From NCBI GenBank assembly GCA_050178135.1, contig JBFXGJ010000004.1, forward strand, positions 62,001 through 126,000: a stretch of DNA of 64,000 nucleotides, written 5' to 3'. This document shows positions 1-8,384 of this stretch, one piece after another. Every line of letters starts with the position of its first letter. Within the stretch, counting starts at the first letter, position 1. The DNA comes from UBA288 sp050178135 (GTDB lineage: Archaea > Halobacteriota > Methanomicrobia > Methanomicrobiales > Methanospirillaceae). The translations under genes were made by a program, and so were the position numbers. The notes beneath the pieces are model-generated. The model did not search any database. It saw nothing but the letters and a program-made list of their open reading frames with translations, and had not been told where the DNA came from.

Positions 1-988
1 GCCCCCGGAGAACGGCTGCCTCTTCGGTCGCGATCGTGGTGATCTGGGTCTTCACCGGGCCGACAAGCTCGGCCATGTGGAGTGCGCGGTCCCAGTGACG
101 GGCCGCGTCCTCGAACCGCCCGGCCCGGAGGGCCTGTTCGGCACCCCTGGTGAGGGAGACCTCCTCGAGACCCCTGACGGCGGGCTCGGCCCGTGCCGCC
201 GGTTCGATCCGCTCGAGCGCCTGGAGCGCTGCCTCGTACTGCTCCTCCTGCACGAGTCGCTGTATCCAGGCATAACGGTCGAAGAGATCCAGGAGATCGG
301 GCCGCTGCGGTGCGATCGCCTCGCGGACCTTTTCGAGCATCCCGACCTCGGAGAGGAGCAGCGGGCCGGCGACGATCGCGGCGGGGGAGAGCCCCCGCCC
401 CGAGAGGATCCGAAGGGCCGGGAGCCCCTTCGCCGCCTCGAGTTCGGACCGAAAGAGGGCGAGGTGCTCCTCGAACCGTGCCGCCGCCGGGTGGTCGCCC
501 CGCTCGTGGAGGCGGGCGGCGATCGTCTCGAGTTCCAGGGAGAGATGGTTTACCAGTGCGGCGGCAAGTCCGCCACTCCGCGCCTCATCTATCCGGCCAG
601 CGAGCACACCCCACTCGATCCAGAAGGCCTCGGATGCGCAGAGCGCTGCGAACCGGGTGAGCGCCCCGGTCCAGAGGCGGTCGGTGCTGTCGGGCGGGGA
701 CGGGAGCTGCGCCGCGTTTCGCCCGGATCCGCGGGCCTCCCAGTAGAGGAGGAGTGCAAGCGAGTGCGTCGCTCCAGGGTTCGGAAACGAGCGCTGCTCG
801 CGCATTCGCCACATGTCGGCGATTCGCCGCCGGGTTGCGGTCTCGCCCAGGGTCTCGATGGGATCGTTGAACCCGAGGTCCTCGAGGTACCGGTCCTGGT
901 ACCGGAAGAGGTCGTCGAGGGCGTGCACAGCCGGGTCGGCGGTTTCGTCGACCGCTCCCGGCACCGATGAGAGTGGATCTGGCTTCAT
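1..988 (-). CDS. Uncharacterised helical protein, C-terminus off the window
   Basis: The minus-strand frame is open from an ATG at 988 to the window edge (at least 329 codons), so the C-terminus is missing. The start overlaps the stop of the upstream histidine kinase (ATGA), which implies translational coupling. The protein is soluble and leucine/alanine/glutamate rich with no membrane segment. The last 90 visible residues look like paired helices of TPR type (EEQYEAALQALERI, then AGRFEDAARHWDRAL). I do not recognise a family. By position it may be an accessory to the kinase (inference). The opposite strand also carries long open frames, but this one has the coupled start and better residue composition. 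Confidence 0.6.
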   Translation of the reverse strand, partial: MKPDPLSSVPGAVDETADPAVHALDDLFRYQDRYLEDLGFNDPIETLGETATRRRIADMWRMREQRSFPNPGATHSLALLLYWEARGSGRNAAQLPSPPDSTDRLWTGALTRFAALCASEAFWIEWGVLAGRIDEARSGGLAAALVNHLSLELETIAARLHERGDHPAAARFEEHLALFRSELEAAKGLPALRILSGRGLSPAAIVAGPLLLSEVGMLEKVREAIAPQRPDLLDLFDRYAWIQRLVQEEQYEAALQALERIEPAARAEPAVRGLEEVSLTRGAEQALRAGRFEDAARHWDRALHMAELVGPVKTQITTIATEEAAVLRG

Positions 989-3237
989 GGCTCCTCCCTG
1001 GACCCGCGTGCAGCGAGTCGGTACCCTCCCGCCGGGAAGATGAGTTCGAACCGTGCGCCGACGCCGCAGGTGCCGTTCTCTCGAAGGGTGACTCCCGTGA
1101 TACCGAGGACCTCCCGGGCGAGGAAGAGCGACCGCCCCAGCCCGGGGCGACGGTTGAAGATCTTCTCCTTCGCCCCGTCGGGGATGCCCGGACCGTTGTC
1201 CTCCACGAAGACGACGAGCCCCTCGTCCGTCTCGTGCCAGCCGACCTCGAACCGCGAGGCACCATGGGCGTGGTGGATCACGTTCTCGACCAGGCCGGCG
1301 AGGACCTTTTCGAGGAGGGGGTCGGCGAAGACCTCGACCCCCTCGAGTGTACCTGCCCGTTCGAGCGGCCCGAGGTCGAGGTGCGAGATGGCGTAGAGGA
1401 AGACCTCGTTGAGTGGCTGCCACCGGGCGGGGCTGGCGCCGAGCCCCTGGAAGTCCCGGGAGAACTCGATGGTGCGGGCTATCTGGGCGGCCATCCCGTT
1501 CACCCGCTCGACCTGGTCGAGGACCTCCGGGCTGTTCTCTGCCTGCAGCTCCAGGAGACCGAGGTACCCTCGAAGGGTGAAGACCTGGTTCTGGAGCTCG
1601 TTGTGCGAGAGCTCGGAGAGGAGCGTGAGCTGGGTCTTGGCACGCGTGAGCGCCTCCTCGGTCCGCTGCTGTTCGGTCACGTCACGACCGACCGACTGGT
1701 ACTCGACGACCCGCCCCTCGCCGTCGAAGATCGCACGGTCGGACCACCGTTGCCACCGGGTACGGCCCTCCTCGTCGAGGGTTCGGTGAAGGATCGTCCC
1801 GACGGGGTTCTTCGGTGTCAGGGAGGCGAGGAACCTGGAGAGCCTTTTTTTGTCCTGGGGGGGGATTTCAGGCCTGAACACCCGACCGATCACGTCTCGA
1901 CGGTCGAGGCCGAAGTAACGGCAGTATGCCTCGTTGACGAAGACGTGGGTGCCGTCAGGCAGGAACCGGGAGATCATCTCGGTCTGGTCCTCGACGACGT
2001 TCCGATACCGCTCCTCGCTCTCGCGCAGGGCTGCCCGCGATCGTTCGAGCTCGTCGAGCGCCTGCCGGGCCTCCTGCTCGGCCCGGACCAGGTCCGCGTT
2101 CGCTGAGAGAAGGCGTTCCTCCGCCTCCGTTCGATGGCGGACGTCCCGGTAAAGAAGGGCGATGATCACGATCAGGCCGGCAAAGACCATGGCGGCGGGG
2201 ACGAGCACCTGGCCGAACTGCTCGTGCAGCGGGACCGGCTGGTTGAGGAGCACACTCCCCGGAGGAAGGGCCTTCGCGACTGCCCCGTGTCGGACGAGTT
2301 CCTGGCTGTCGAAGATCCAGGTGAGCGAGGGGTCACGGTCGATCGGGATCCTGCGGTCTCCCTGCACCAGACGGACGGCCAGTTCGCCCGCCTGCTTCCC
2401 GTGGAGCCTCCCATCCAGGACGTGGCCCCCAACGACCCCGTCGTCCGAGAGGGCGGCGACCGTGCTGAAGACCGGGATCGGCGCCCGTCTCGAGTCCAGG
2501 ACCAGGCGAAGGCTCTGCTCCGGGCTCAGGACTCTCCCCTCGCGGTCGCGGTTGAACACTCCCAGCACGACCAGGCTGTCGGAGGGAAGCGCGGCAACGG
2601 CGGACGCGAGCTCCCCGGTCGAGAGGTTTCGAGGGACCTCGAGGGCGACCTGGCCGGCAAGATGGTCGGCGGCCGACTCGAGAGCCCGGTGGTTCTGCTG
2701 GTTCTCCTCGGTGTCGTCGAGGATGACCATCACCTGCCTCCGGTCGGGATGAATCTGGAGGGCGGCGGCAAGGGTTCCCGAGATGTCGTTCTGCTCGGTC
2801 ACCCCGGTGACATCGTAGTGCGAGGCGACGGTTTCGACTCTGCCGTTATGGCCGCAGAAGGCGACCGGGGCATCGCCGAAGAGCTCGTCCCGGTGAGCGA
2901 GCGCGAAGTCGATCGCCGGGTCATCGGTCGCGACCACGACATCGAACGTCACGTTCGCGTACCGTTCCCCGTAGTATGCCCTGAGGATCTCTTCCTGCCG
3001 CTCGCCCGGGTGCCGCTTCCAGTCCATGTACTCGATGAACGGGTCGCAGTCGGGCCACCGCTCCCTGAGCGCCTCGAGGACCCCTGTGGCCTCCTCGTCG
3101 GTCCAGCCGAATCCGGGGTGAAACGAGTGGAGGACGAGAACGCTCGTCGTCCCGTTGACGGCAGATGCCGGCGGAGAGAGGGCGACGAGCAGGAGAAGAA
3201 AGAGGACGATCGCGACGCCGTTGTGCACGAGGATCAC
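985..3237 (-). CDS. Membrane sensor histidine kinase with ABC substrate-binding-like sensor and PAS domain
   Basis: Two-component sensor kinase of about 750 residues. A signal-like hydrophobic stretch at the N-terminus is followed by an extracytoplasmic region (about residues 25-310) resembling the ABC substrate-binding family PF04392 (motifs LHSFHPGFGWTDE, YMDWKRH). Then come one membrane helix near 330-349, a short coiled coil, and a PAS domain (about 395-520). The H-box is LSHNELQNQ with His545, and the ATPase domain has N-box ENVIHHA and DNGPGIP. The GTG at 3237 is preferred because it puts the signal sequence at the N-terminus and has GGAGG upstream. ATGs at 3285 and 3378 are in frame alternatives. 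The ligand is unknown, and no cognate regulator is adjacent. Confidence 0.82.
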   Translation of the reverse strand: MILVHNGVAIVLFLLLLVALSPPASAVNGTTSVLVLHSFHPGFGWTDEEATGVLEALRERWPDCDPFIEYMDWKRHPGERQEEILRAYYGERYANVTFDVVVATDDPAIDFALAHRDELFGDAPVAFCGHNGRVETVASHYDVTGVTEQNDISGTLAAALQIHPDRRQVMVILDDTEENQQNHRALESAADHLAGQVALEVPRNLSTGELASAVAALPSDSLVVLGVFNRDREGRVLSPEQSLRLVLDSRRAPIPVFSTVAALSDDGVVGGHVLDGRLHGKQAGELAVRLVQGDRRIPIDRDPSLTWIFDSQELVRHGAVAKALPPGSVLLNQPVPLHEQFGQVLVPAAMVFAGLIVIIALLYRDVRHRTEAEERLLSANADLVRAEQEARQALDELERSRAALRESEERYRNVVEDQTEMISRFLPDGTHVFVNEAYCRYFGLDRRDVIGRVFRPEIPPQDKKRLSRFLASLTPKNPVGTILHRTLDEEGRTRWQRWSDRAIFDGEGRVVEYQSVGRDVTEQQRTEEALTRAKTQLTLLSELSHNELQNQVFTLRGYLGLLELQAENSPEVLDQVERVNGMAAQIARTIEFSRDFQGLGASPARWQPLNEVFLYAISHLDLGPLERAGTLEGVEVFADPLLEKVLAGLVENVIHHAHGASRFEVGWHETDEGLVVFVEDNGPGIPDGAKEKIFNRRPGLGRSLFLAREVLGITGVTLRENGTCGVGARFELIFPAGGYRLAARGSREEP

Positions 3238-3371
3238 GGGTGGGGCTGAGCCTCCGATACCCGGTCCCTCGTGCACCAAGAGCATAGATAAGGAGATCGG
3301 CACTGGGCCTTTATCAATCCCACGATATCCGCAGATACATCCTTCATCCGGGGAGACGGAGTAGGGGTTCT

Positions 3372-3812
3372 GTGGCACCCCGCATCCTGTTGGTCCCGGT
3401 CGTTCCCCAGCCCCCGCGTCCTCTTCTCGAGGTGACGGCCGAACGTCTCAGCGCCGTCTTCCTGTGCGAGGTGGACCTTGTCGAACCCCTGGTGCCCCCT
3501 TCAGTGGCGCGCCTGGACGGCGGCGTGCTCGACCCGGGGCCCGTGCGTGTCGCCATGGGAGCATACTGGGGATGCGGTTGCCGCACCCGCCTGGTGGGCG
3601 TGACCGGTGCCCGGCTCCGGGACGGCCCGGCAACCGGCGGGGAGATGTGCACCACTCCTCTCCTGGTCCGTCTCGGGCCCGGGGAGACCGGGGCGGTCGT
3701 GCGTGCGGTCGGCCAGGCGCTCGGTCTCGGGGCCTGCGAGGACCCGGGGTGTGCCCTGCATCCCCGGGTGGAGCCCCGGCTGCTTTGCCCGGTGTGCCGG
3801 TCTCATTTGTGA
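3372..3812 (+). CDS. Archaemetzincin-like protein lacking the catalytic zinc site
   Basis: 146 residues from a GTG start. The order of elements matches archaemetzincin (AmzA): an N-terminal ILLVPV strand, AERLSAVFLCEV, then the region where the family carries HExxHxxGxxHC, then a cysteine cluster. Here the metzincin motif reads RAVGQALGLGAC. All three zinc-binding histidines and the catalytic glutamate are replaced, while the flanking GLG..C and the structural cysteines (EDPGCALH, LCPVCRSHL) remain. The protein is also about 30 residues shorter than usual. The frame is intact, so it looks like a maintained pseudoenzyme rather than a broken gene (inference). It is divergent from the histidine kinase and followed by a LURP-one gene. 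It cannot be a protease of the usual mechanism. Confidence 0.72.
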   Translation: MAPRILLVPVVPQPPRPLLEVTAERLSAVFLCEVDLVEPLVPPSVARLDGGVLDPGPVRVAMGAYWGCGCRTRLVGVTGARLRDGPATGGEMCTTPLLVRLGPGETGAVVRAVGQALGLGACEDPGCALHPRVEPRLLCPVCRSHL

Positions 3813-3867
3813 TGCCGTCCTCCTGCGCGCCGTCGTCTTTTTCTCTCTTCCCGTCCTGGAGGAAGCG

Positions 3868-4374
3868 ATGAGCGCCGATGCCGCGACGGGTCGGACCCGT
3901 CGGTACCGGATGCGCGAGCGCCTCTTCGACCTCGGTGAGGACTACACGATCGAGGACGAGGAGGGCCGACCGGTCTTCGTGGTCGACGGCCGGGTGCTCG
4001 CCCTCAAGAAGACGTTCCTGCTCAGGGATCTCTCCGGCCGGGTGCTCGCACGTATCCGTGAGCCGCTGGTGGCCCTTCACGAGACTGTGGTGATCGAACG
4101 GGAGGGCCTTCCGAAGACGACCGTCCGACGGACCCTGCTCACCCTCCTCCGTCCCCGGTACCACGTCGAGTGCTCCGACGGGGACCTCGAGGTGGTGGGC
4201 GATATCATCGGGCGCGAGTTCACGATCCGGCGAGACGGGATGGAGACGGCCCGGGTCTCCCGTCACCTCTTCTCACTCCGCGAGACATACGGGGTCGAGG
4301 TCGCTCCCGGCGAGGACGCGCCGCTGATGCTCTCTATCGTCGTCGCCGTTGAGGCCTTCCGCCCGGGGGAGTAA
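3868..4374 (+). CDS. LURP-one-related (tubby-like fold) protein
   Basis: 168 residues. The start at 3868 is fixed by GGAGGAAGCG just before the ATG; upstream in-frame codons lie inside the preceding gene. The pattern RYRMRERLFDLGEDYTIED, then VFVVDGRVLALKKTF, then LRDLSGRVLARI is typical of the LURP-one family (PF04525), built of beta strands around a central helix. These proteins are widespread in archaea and their biochemical role is unsettled; membrane or lipid association has been suggested from the tubby-like fold (family knowledge). No membrane segment or catalytic motif is visible. It may be co-transcribed with the archaemetzincin-like gene 55 bases upstream. Confidence 0.8.
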   Translation: MSADAATGRTRRYRMRERLFDLGEDYTIEDEEGRPVFVVDGRVLALKKTFLLRDLSGRVLARIREPLVALHETVVIEREGLPKTTVRRTLLTLLRPRYHVECSDGDLEVVGDIIGREFTIRRDGMETARVSRHLFSLRETYGVEVAPGEDAPLMLSIVVAVEAFRPGE

Positions 4375-4386
4375 GCCCGGGCACGG

Positions 4387-5025
4387 TCACTGGAGCAGGA
4401 CGAGCCCGATGGAGGTGATGTCGGGCCGGAGGATTCGCCCGTACTCGAGGTTCCGAACCGGGTTCGTCGTCAGCTCCCAACCGACCTTCCGGGCGGTTGC
4501 GAAGACGTCCATCCCGGCCGCTTCCATGGATGGGCGGACCCGGTCCATCTCGCGGCAGCACCGGCGCAGGGACTCATCGACGGGGCCGACCCGCTCCTCG
4601 GCCACGCATTCCTCGCAGAAGGCACACGGGTATCCGCCGAACCCGAACGCCTTGTAGAAACCGTCGTAGAACGCGGTCTTCTCGATCCGGTGGACCGTGG
4701 TGTTCACCCAGAGGATCAGGTCCCGGAAGAACATGTGGAAGTCGTCGGGGATCTCGTCCGGGCGGAACGAGGGCCGGCCGGGCACCCCGTCGAACCGGAG
4801 GAGCAGACCGGTCTCGTACTCCGCCAGCATCGCACGGGTCTCTGCCGGCGAGGGTGCATACGGCGGGCAGGAGAGGTGCCTGGCGTACCCCTTACACCCG
4901 TACCGGCACTTGAACCGGACCCAGTCGGCGACCACGACCTCCTGGGCGCTGATCGGGGCGGCGTGCGCTTCGACCTCCCGGGCGAGTTCGGTCAACAGAC
5001 GGATCTCATCATCGCAGTTCATCAT
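4387..5025 (-). CDS. DUF2284 predicted metal-binding protein
   Basis: About 212 residues. Cysteines sit in the arrangement seen in DUF2284: KCRYGCKGYARHLSCPP near the N-terminus and CAFCEECVAEE followed by RRCCREMDRVRPSMEA near the C-terminus. These suggest a metal or Fe-S site. The start is taken at the ATGATG at 5025, directly after GGGAAGG; the longer frame to 5127 has no better signal. Members are common in methanogens and other anaerobes without known function. It converges on the LURP-one gene and stands alone. Its role is unknown. Confidence 0.78.
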   Translation of the reverse strand: MMNCDDEIRLLTELAREVEAHAAPISAQEVVVADWVRFKCRYGCKGYARHLSCPPYAPSPAETRAMLAEYETGLLLRFDGVPGRPSFRPDEIPDDFHMFFRDLILWVNTTVHRIEKTAFYDGFYKAFGFGGYPCAFCEECVAEERVGPVDESLRRCCREMDRVRPSMEAAGMDVFATARKVGWELTTNPVRNLEYGRILRPDITSIGLVLLQ

Positions 5026-5201
5026 CCTTCCCGGGACGAGATGGGGTGCGTCGTGGTGAATAATGCTTACTCTCGATCGTCCCCGCCTAATCGTGTGGGG
5101 CTCGTTATGGTCGAGCGCACCTCTCACGGGGTGCGGGCGTGCACCGCCGGCGCCTGGTGGATCCGGCGGGTTCTATCTCCTCAAGGAGTGATACCAGATC
5201 G

Positions 5202-5651
5202 ATGGACTGGACCGTGCGCCCGTACGGGGCTGCCGATTTTCCCGGTGTCTGGGCGATGGAGCAGAATGGATTCAAGGCAGGGTATCCGTCCGCCGTCGTG
5301 GTCCGCCAGGCGGCGGAACTCTATCCTGAGACCTTTCTCGTCGTGGCGGACTCTACCGGCCCTGCCGGGTTCGTGATAGCCGCGTCGTCGTCCGAGCCCT
5401 CGGTCGGTTGGATCCTGCGCCTGAAGGTCCGGGAGGACTGCCGCCGACTGGGGTGCGGCAGGGCTCTTCTCCAGGCGGCGCTCGAACGGCTCTGCCACGG
5501 CGGCGTGAAACGGGTGAGGCTGACCGTCGCTCCCGGCAACGTGCCAGCGCTCGCCCTCTACCGGGACCTGGGTTTTGTCGAGGAGGCCCGCCTTGCCGAC
5601 TACTTCGGTCCGGGGGAGGACCGGCTCCTGCTCGCGTATCCCCCCCCCTGA
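5202..5651 (+). CDS. GNAT-family N-acetyltransferase
   Basis: 149 residues from the ATG at 5202. The acetyl-CoA binding core is visible: LRLKVREDCRRLGCGRALLQAAL contains the R/QxxGxG/A loop (RRLGCG), then VRLTVAPGNVPALALYRDLGFVEE, the usual strand 5 and ALYRKLGF motif of RimI-type acetyltransferases. The substrate cannot be read from the sequence; RimI-like enzymes acetylate protein N-termini or small molecules. The last 52 bases overlap the 3' end of trpA on the other strand. Confidence 0.82.
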   Translation: MDWTVRPYGAADFPGVWAMEQNGFKAGYPSAVVVRQAAELYPETFLVVADSTGPAGFVIAASSSEPSVGWILRLKVREDCRRLGCGRALLQAALERLCHGGVKRVRLTVAPGNVPALALYRDLGFVEEARLADYFGPGEDRLLLAYPPP

Positions 5652-6457
5652 GGGGCGTTCGGAAAGCCCTCCAGCGCCCCCCGGATCTCCAGGACTCTCT
5701 CGTGGAGGGCATCCAGCATCGCCTGTTCGTCGGCGGCGTGAGCCTCGACGAGACCGACGAGTGCGGACCCGACGATCACACCGTCGGCACCCAGCCCGAC
5801 GACCACCCGGGCATGTTCCGCCGTCGCGATCCCGAACCCGACCGCGAGCGGCAGGTCCGTGACCTCGCGAAGCCGCTCCAGGAGTGGACTGACCGTCCCG
5901 GGGACGTGCTCCCGCACCCCCGTCACGCCCCCAACCGAGACCACGTAGACGAAGCCCCGGGCCTCGCGCCCGATCCGGGAGAGCCGAGAGTCGTTGGTCG
6001 ATGGAGCGGCCATCAGGATCCGGTCAATTCCCACGTCGCGGCAGACGGCCCCGAGGGCTTCACCGTGCTCGAACGGGAGGTCGACGCAGAGGAGCCCGTC
6101 GACGCCTGCCGCTGCCGCAGCGCGGCAGAAGGTCTCAACACCGTAGCGATAGAGGTTGTTGTAGTAGCAGAGGAGGACGATCGGAATGCCGGTCTCACGG
6201 CGCACCTCCCGGACGAGATCGAGGAGCCGCCCCGGTGTCATGCCGGCGGAGAGCGCCCTCGCGTCCGCGCGTTCTATCACCGGGCCGTCCCCCGTGGGAT
6301 CGGAGAAGGGCATGCCGAGCTCGAGGACGTCGGCGCCAGCGGCAGCCAGCGTCGAGGCGATCCGCACCGAGGTTCCCGGGGTGGGATCGCCGGCGACGAC
6401 GAACGTGACCAGGAGGGGTCGGGTTCGTCCCTGGAAGGTGTCCGAAAGCCGGCTCAT
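5600..6457 (-). CDS. trpA: Tryptophan synthase alpha subunit
   Basis: 285 residues. Cleaves indole-3-glycerol phosphate and passes indole to TrpB. The TIM-barrel landmarks are present: DVLELGMPFSDPTGDGP carries the catalytic pair Glu46 and Asp57 (E. coli Glu49 and Asp60), and VVSVGGVTGVRE and AVGFGIATAEH form the phosphate-binding end. The start overlaps the trpB stop (ATGA). It is the last gene of the trp operon. The C-terminal tail of about 20 residues, rich in Gly/Ser/Pro, overlaps the convergent acetyltransferase gene and may be dispensable. Confidence 0.96.
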   Translation of the reverse strand: MSRLSDTFQGRTRPLLVTFVVAGDPTPGTSVRIASTLAAAGADVLELGMPFSDPTGDGPVIERADARALSAGMTPGRLLDLVREVRRETGIPIVLLCYYNNLYRYGVETFCRAAAAAGVDGLLCVDLPFEHGEALGAVCRDVGIDRILMAAPSTNDSRLSRIGREARGFVYVVSVGGVTGVREHVPGTVSPLLERLREVTDLPLAVGFGIATAEHARVVVGLGADGVIVGSALVGLVEAHAADEQAMLDALHERVLEIRGALEGFPNAPQGGGYASRSRSSPGPK

Positions 6458-7632
6458 ACCGCCACCCCCCGCCGCCGCGCCAGGTCGTGCATGTCCTTAT
6501 CGCCGCGGCCCGAGAGGGTGATCACCATGATCTCGTCCTGGGCAAGGCTGCCGGCATAGCGCTGCGCTCCGGCGATGGCGTGGGCCGATTCGAGTGCGGG
6601 GATGATCCCCTCGCGCCGCGCCAGGTAGCCGAGGGCGTCAACCGCCTCGTTGTCGGTCACGGCGAAACACCTGAGCCTTCCCCGTTCCCGGAGGTCCGCC
6701 AGCTCGGGGCCCACGCCGGGGTAATCGAGCCCGGCAGCGGCCGAGTGGGTCTCTGCGACCTGGCCGTCCGGGTCCTGGAGCAGGTAGGAGAGCGTGCCGT
6801 GGAGGACCCCCCGGGACCCGCAACAGAGGGTAGCCCCGTGACGGCCGGTCGATAGCCCCTCCCCACCCGCCTCCACGCCGAGCAGCCGGATGCCGGGGTC
6901 GGCGAGGGACGGGGCGAAGGTCCCGATCGCGTTCGACCCGCCGCCGATGCAGGCGACAAGGAGGTTCGGCAGGCGCCCCTCGATAGCGAGGCACTGGGCG
7001 CGGATTTCCGTCCCGATCACCGACTGGAAGTCCCGGACCATGGTCGGGTACGGGTGGGGACCCGCCGCGGTCCCGAGGAGATAGTGCGTATTCTTCGACG
7101 AGGCGGCCCAATCGCGGAGCGCAGCGTTGACCGCGTCCTTGAGGGTCCGGGTGCCGGACGCCACCGGATGGACCTCGGCACCGAGCAGTTCCATGCGAAA
7201 GACGTTGAGCCGCTGGCGCTCGATGTCGGCCGCTCCCATGTAGACCTCGACCGGCAACCCGAGCGCCGCTCCCACGATCGCGGTCGCAACCCCGTGCTGG
7301 CCTGCCCCGGTCTCGGCGATCAGCCGGGTTTTACCCATGTGCCGGGCGAGAAGGGCCTGGCCGAGCGTGTTGTTCAGCTTGTGGGCCCCGCCGTGGAGCA
7401 AATCCTCGCGCTTGAGGTAGACGCGGCAGCCCAGGTCCTCCGAGAGCCGGGGCGCGAAGGTGAGCGGCGTGGGTCGCCCGGCGAACTCGACCAGGAGCCG
7501 ATTGAGCTCGCTCTGCGCGGCCCGGTTTTCGCGGAACCGTCTGTACCCGGCTTCGAGATCGATGACCGCCTCCATTAGCGTCTCGGGGAGGTACTGTCCC
7601 CCGAAGGCTCCGAAATGTCCGTCGAGGTTCAT
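6454..7632 (-). CDS. trpB: Tryptophan synthase beta subunit
   Basis: 392 residues of TrpB1 type. PLP-dependent condensation of indole with serine. Lys85 in GGAHKLNN binds PLP, and Glu107 in AETGAGQHG is the catalytic acid/base (E. coli Lys87 and Glu109). The phosphate-binding loop IGGGSNAIG is present. The ATG at 7632 overlaps the trpC stop (ATGA). A longer open frame continues upstream to 8490 but runs through trpC in the wrong frame and has no TrpB homology, so it was not used. Confidence 0.97.
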   Translation of the reverse strand: MNLDGHFGAFGGQYLPETLMEAVIDLEAGYRRFRENRAAQSELNRLLVEFAGRPTPLTFAPRLSEDLGCRVYLKREDLLHGGAHKLNNTLGQALLARHMGKTRLIAETGAGQHGVATAIVGAALGLPVEVYMGAADIERQRLNVFRMELLGAEVHPVASGTRTLKDAVNAALRDWAASSKNTHYLLGTAAGPHPYPTMVRDFQSVIGTEIRAQCLAIEGRLPNLLVACIGGGSNAIGTFAPSLADPGIRLLGVEAGGEGLSTGRHGATLCCGSRGVLHGTLSYLLQDPDGQVAETHSAAAGLDYPGVGPELADLRERGRLRCFAVTDNEAVDALGYLARREGIIPALESAHAIAGAQRYAGSLAQDEIMVITLSGRGDKDMHDLARRRGVAV

Positions 7633-8384
7633 GCGGAACAGAGCTCCCGCAGGGTCCGTGCGGGAAATGGAGACCGCATCAGGGCGGTCCCGATCAACAC
7701 GGCGTCGCAGTCTGGGGCGAGGCGATGAAGGTCGGCGGACGAACTGATGCCGCTCATCGAGACCACGGTCCGACCTTCCGCCCGGAGCCGGGGGCCCAGC
7801 CGTGCCGTGGTGGCGAGGTCGACCCGCAGGGTCTCGAGGTCGCGGTTGTTCACCCCGACCAGTCTCGTGTCGGTAGCGAGCGCCTTGACCGCCTCGCGTT
7901 CCGTCTGGACTTCCACGAGCGGCTCGAGCCTCAGGGCGAGGGAGCGGTCGACGAACCCACCGAGCCGGTCCCCGAGGATCCGGGCGATCAGGAGGACTGC
8001 ATCGCCTCCGAGAGCCCGCGTCTCGGCCAGCTGCCGCTCGTCGACGATGATGTCCTTCCGGAGGACCGGGAGATCGATCTGCGCTCGGACCCTGCCGAGA
8101 TGGTCGGGAGCGCCGCCGAAGAACGCCGGCTCGGTTAGGACCGAGAGTGCACAGGCCCCGGCTCCCGCGAGTTCGCAGGCGAGGGCGCCGTGGTCGAGCA
8201 CGTCCCGGATCCGGCCGTACGTGGGTGACGCCGGCTTGATCTCGGCGATGACCGCGTGGGGACCGGGGCACGTCTGGATCGCGGCCCTGAGCGAGCGGAC
8301 CGGGGACGCGGTGGGGATGTCGGGGTCCCGCGGGAGGGTTGCGCTCCTCGCCCGGGCAGCCCGGATCACGTCGTCGAGGAACAC
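7629..8384 (-). CDS. trpC: Indole-3-glycerol phosphate synthase
   Basis: 251 residues, monofunctional. Converts CdRP to indole-3-glycerol phosphate. The family motifs appear in order: IAEIKPASPTYG (catalytic Lys), ALSVLTEPAFFGG, LPVLRKDIIVDE (second catalytic Lys), VGVNNRDLETL and MSGISSSADL (phosphate site). There is no fused TrpF domain. The start overlaps trpD by 19 bases and the stop overlaps trpB. Confidence 0.96.
   Translation of the reverse strand: MFLDDVIRAARARSATLPRDPDIPTASPVRSLRAAIQTCPGPHAVIAEIKPASPTYGRIRDVLDHGALACELAGAGACALSVLTEPAFFGGAPDHLGRVRAQIDLPVLRKDIIVDERQLAETRALGGDAVLLIARILGDRLGGFVDRSLALRLEPLVEVQTEREAVKALATDTRLVGVNNRDLETLRVDLATTARLGPRLRAEGRTVVSMSGISSSADLHRLAPDCDAVLIGTALMRSPFPARTLRELCSA

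Noticed and set aside
77..970. 297-residue plus-strand frame at the left edge
   Set aside because: The minus-strand frame has an ATGA-coupled start with the kinase gene and a more protein-like composition; the plus frame is Gly/Pro/Arg/Glu-rich.
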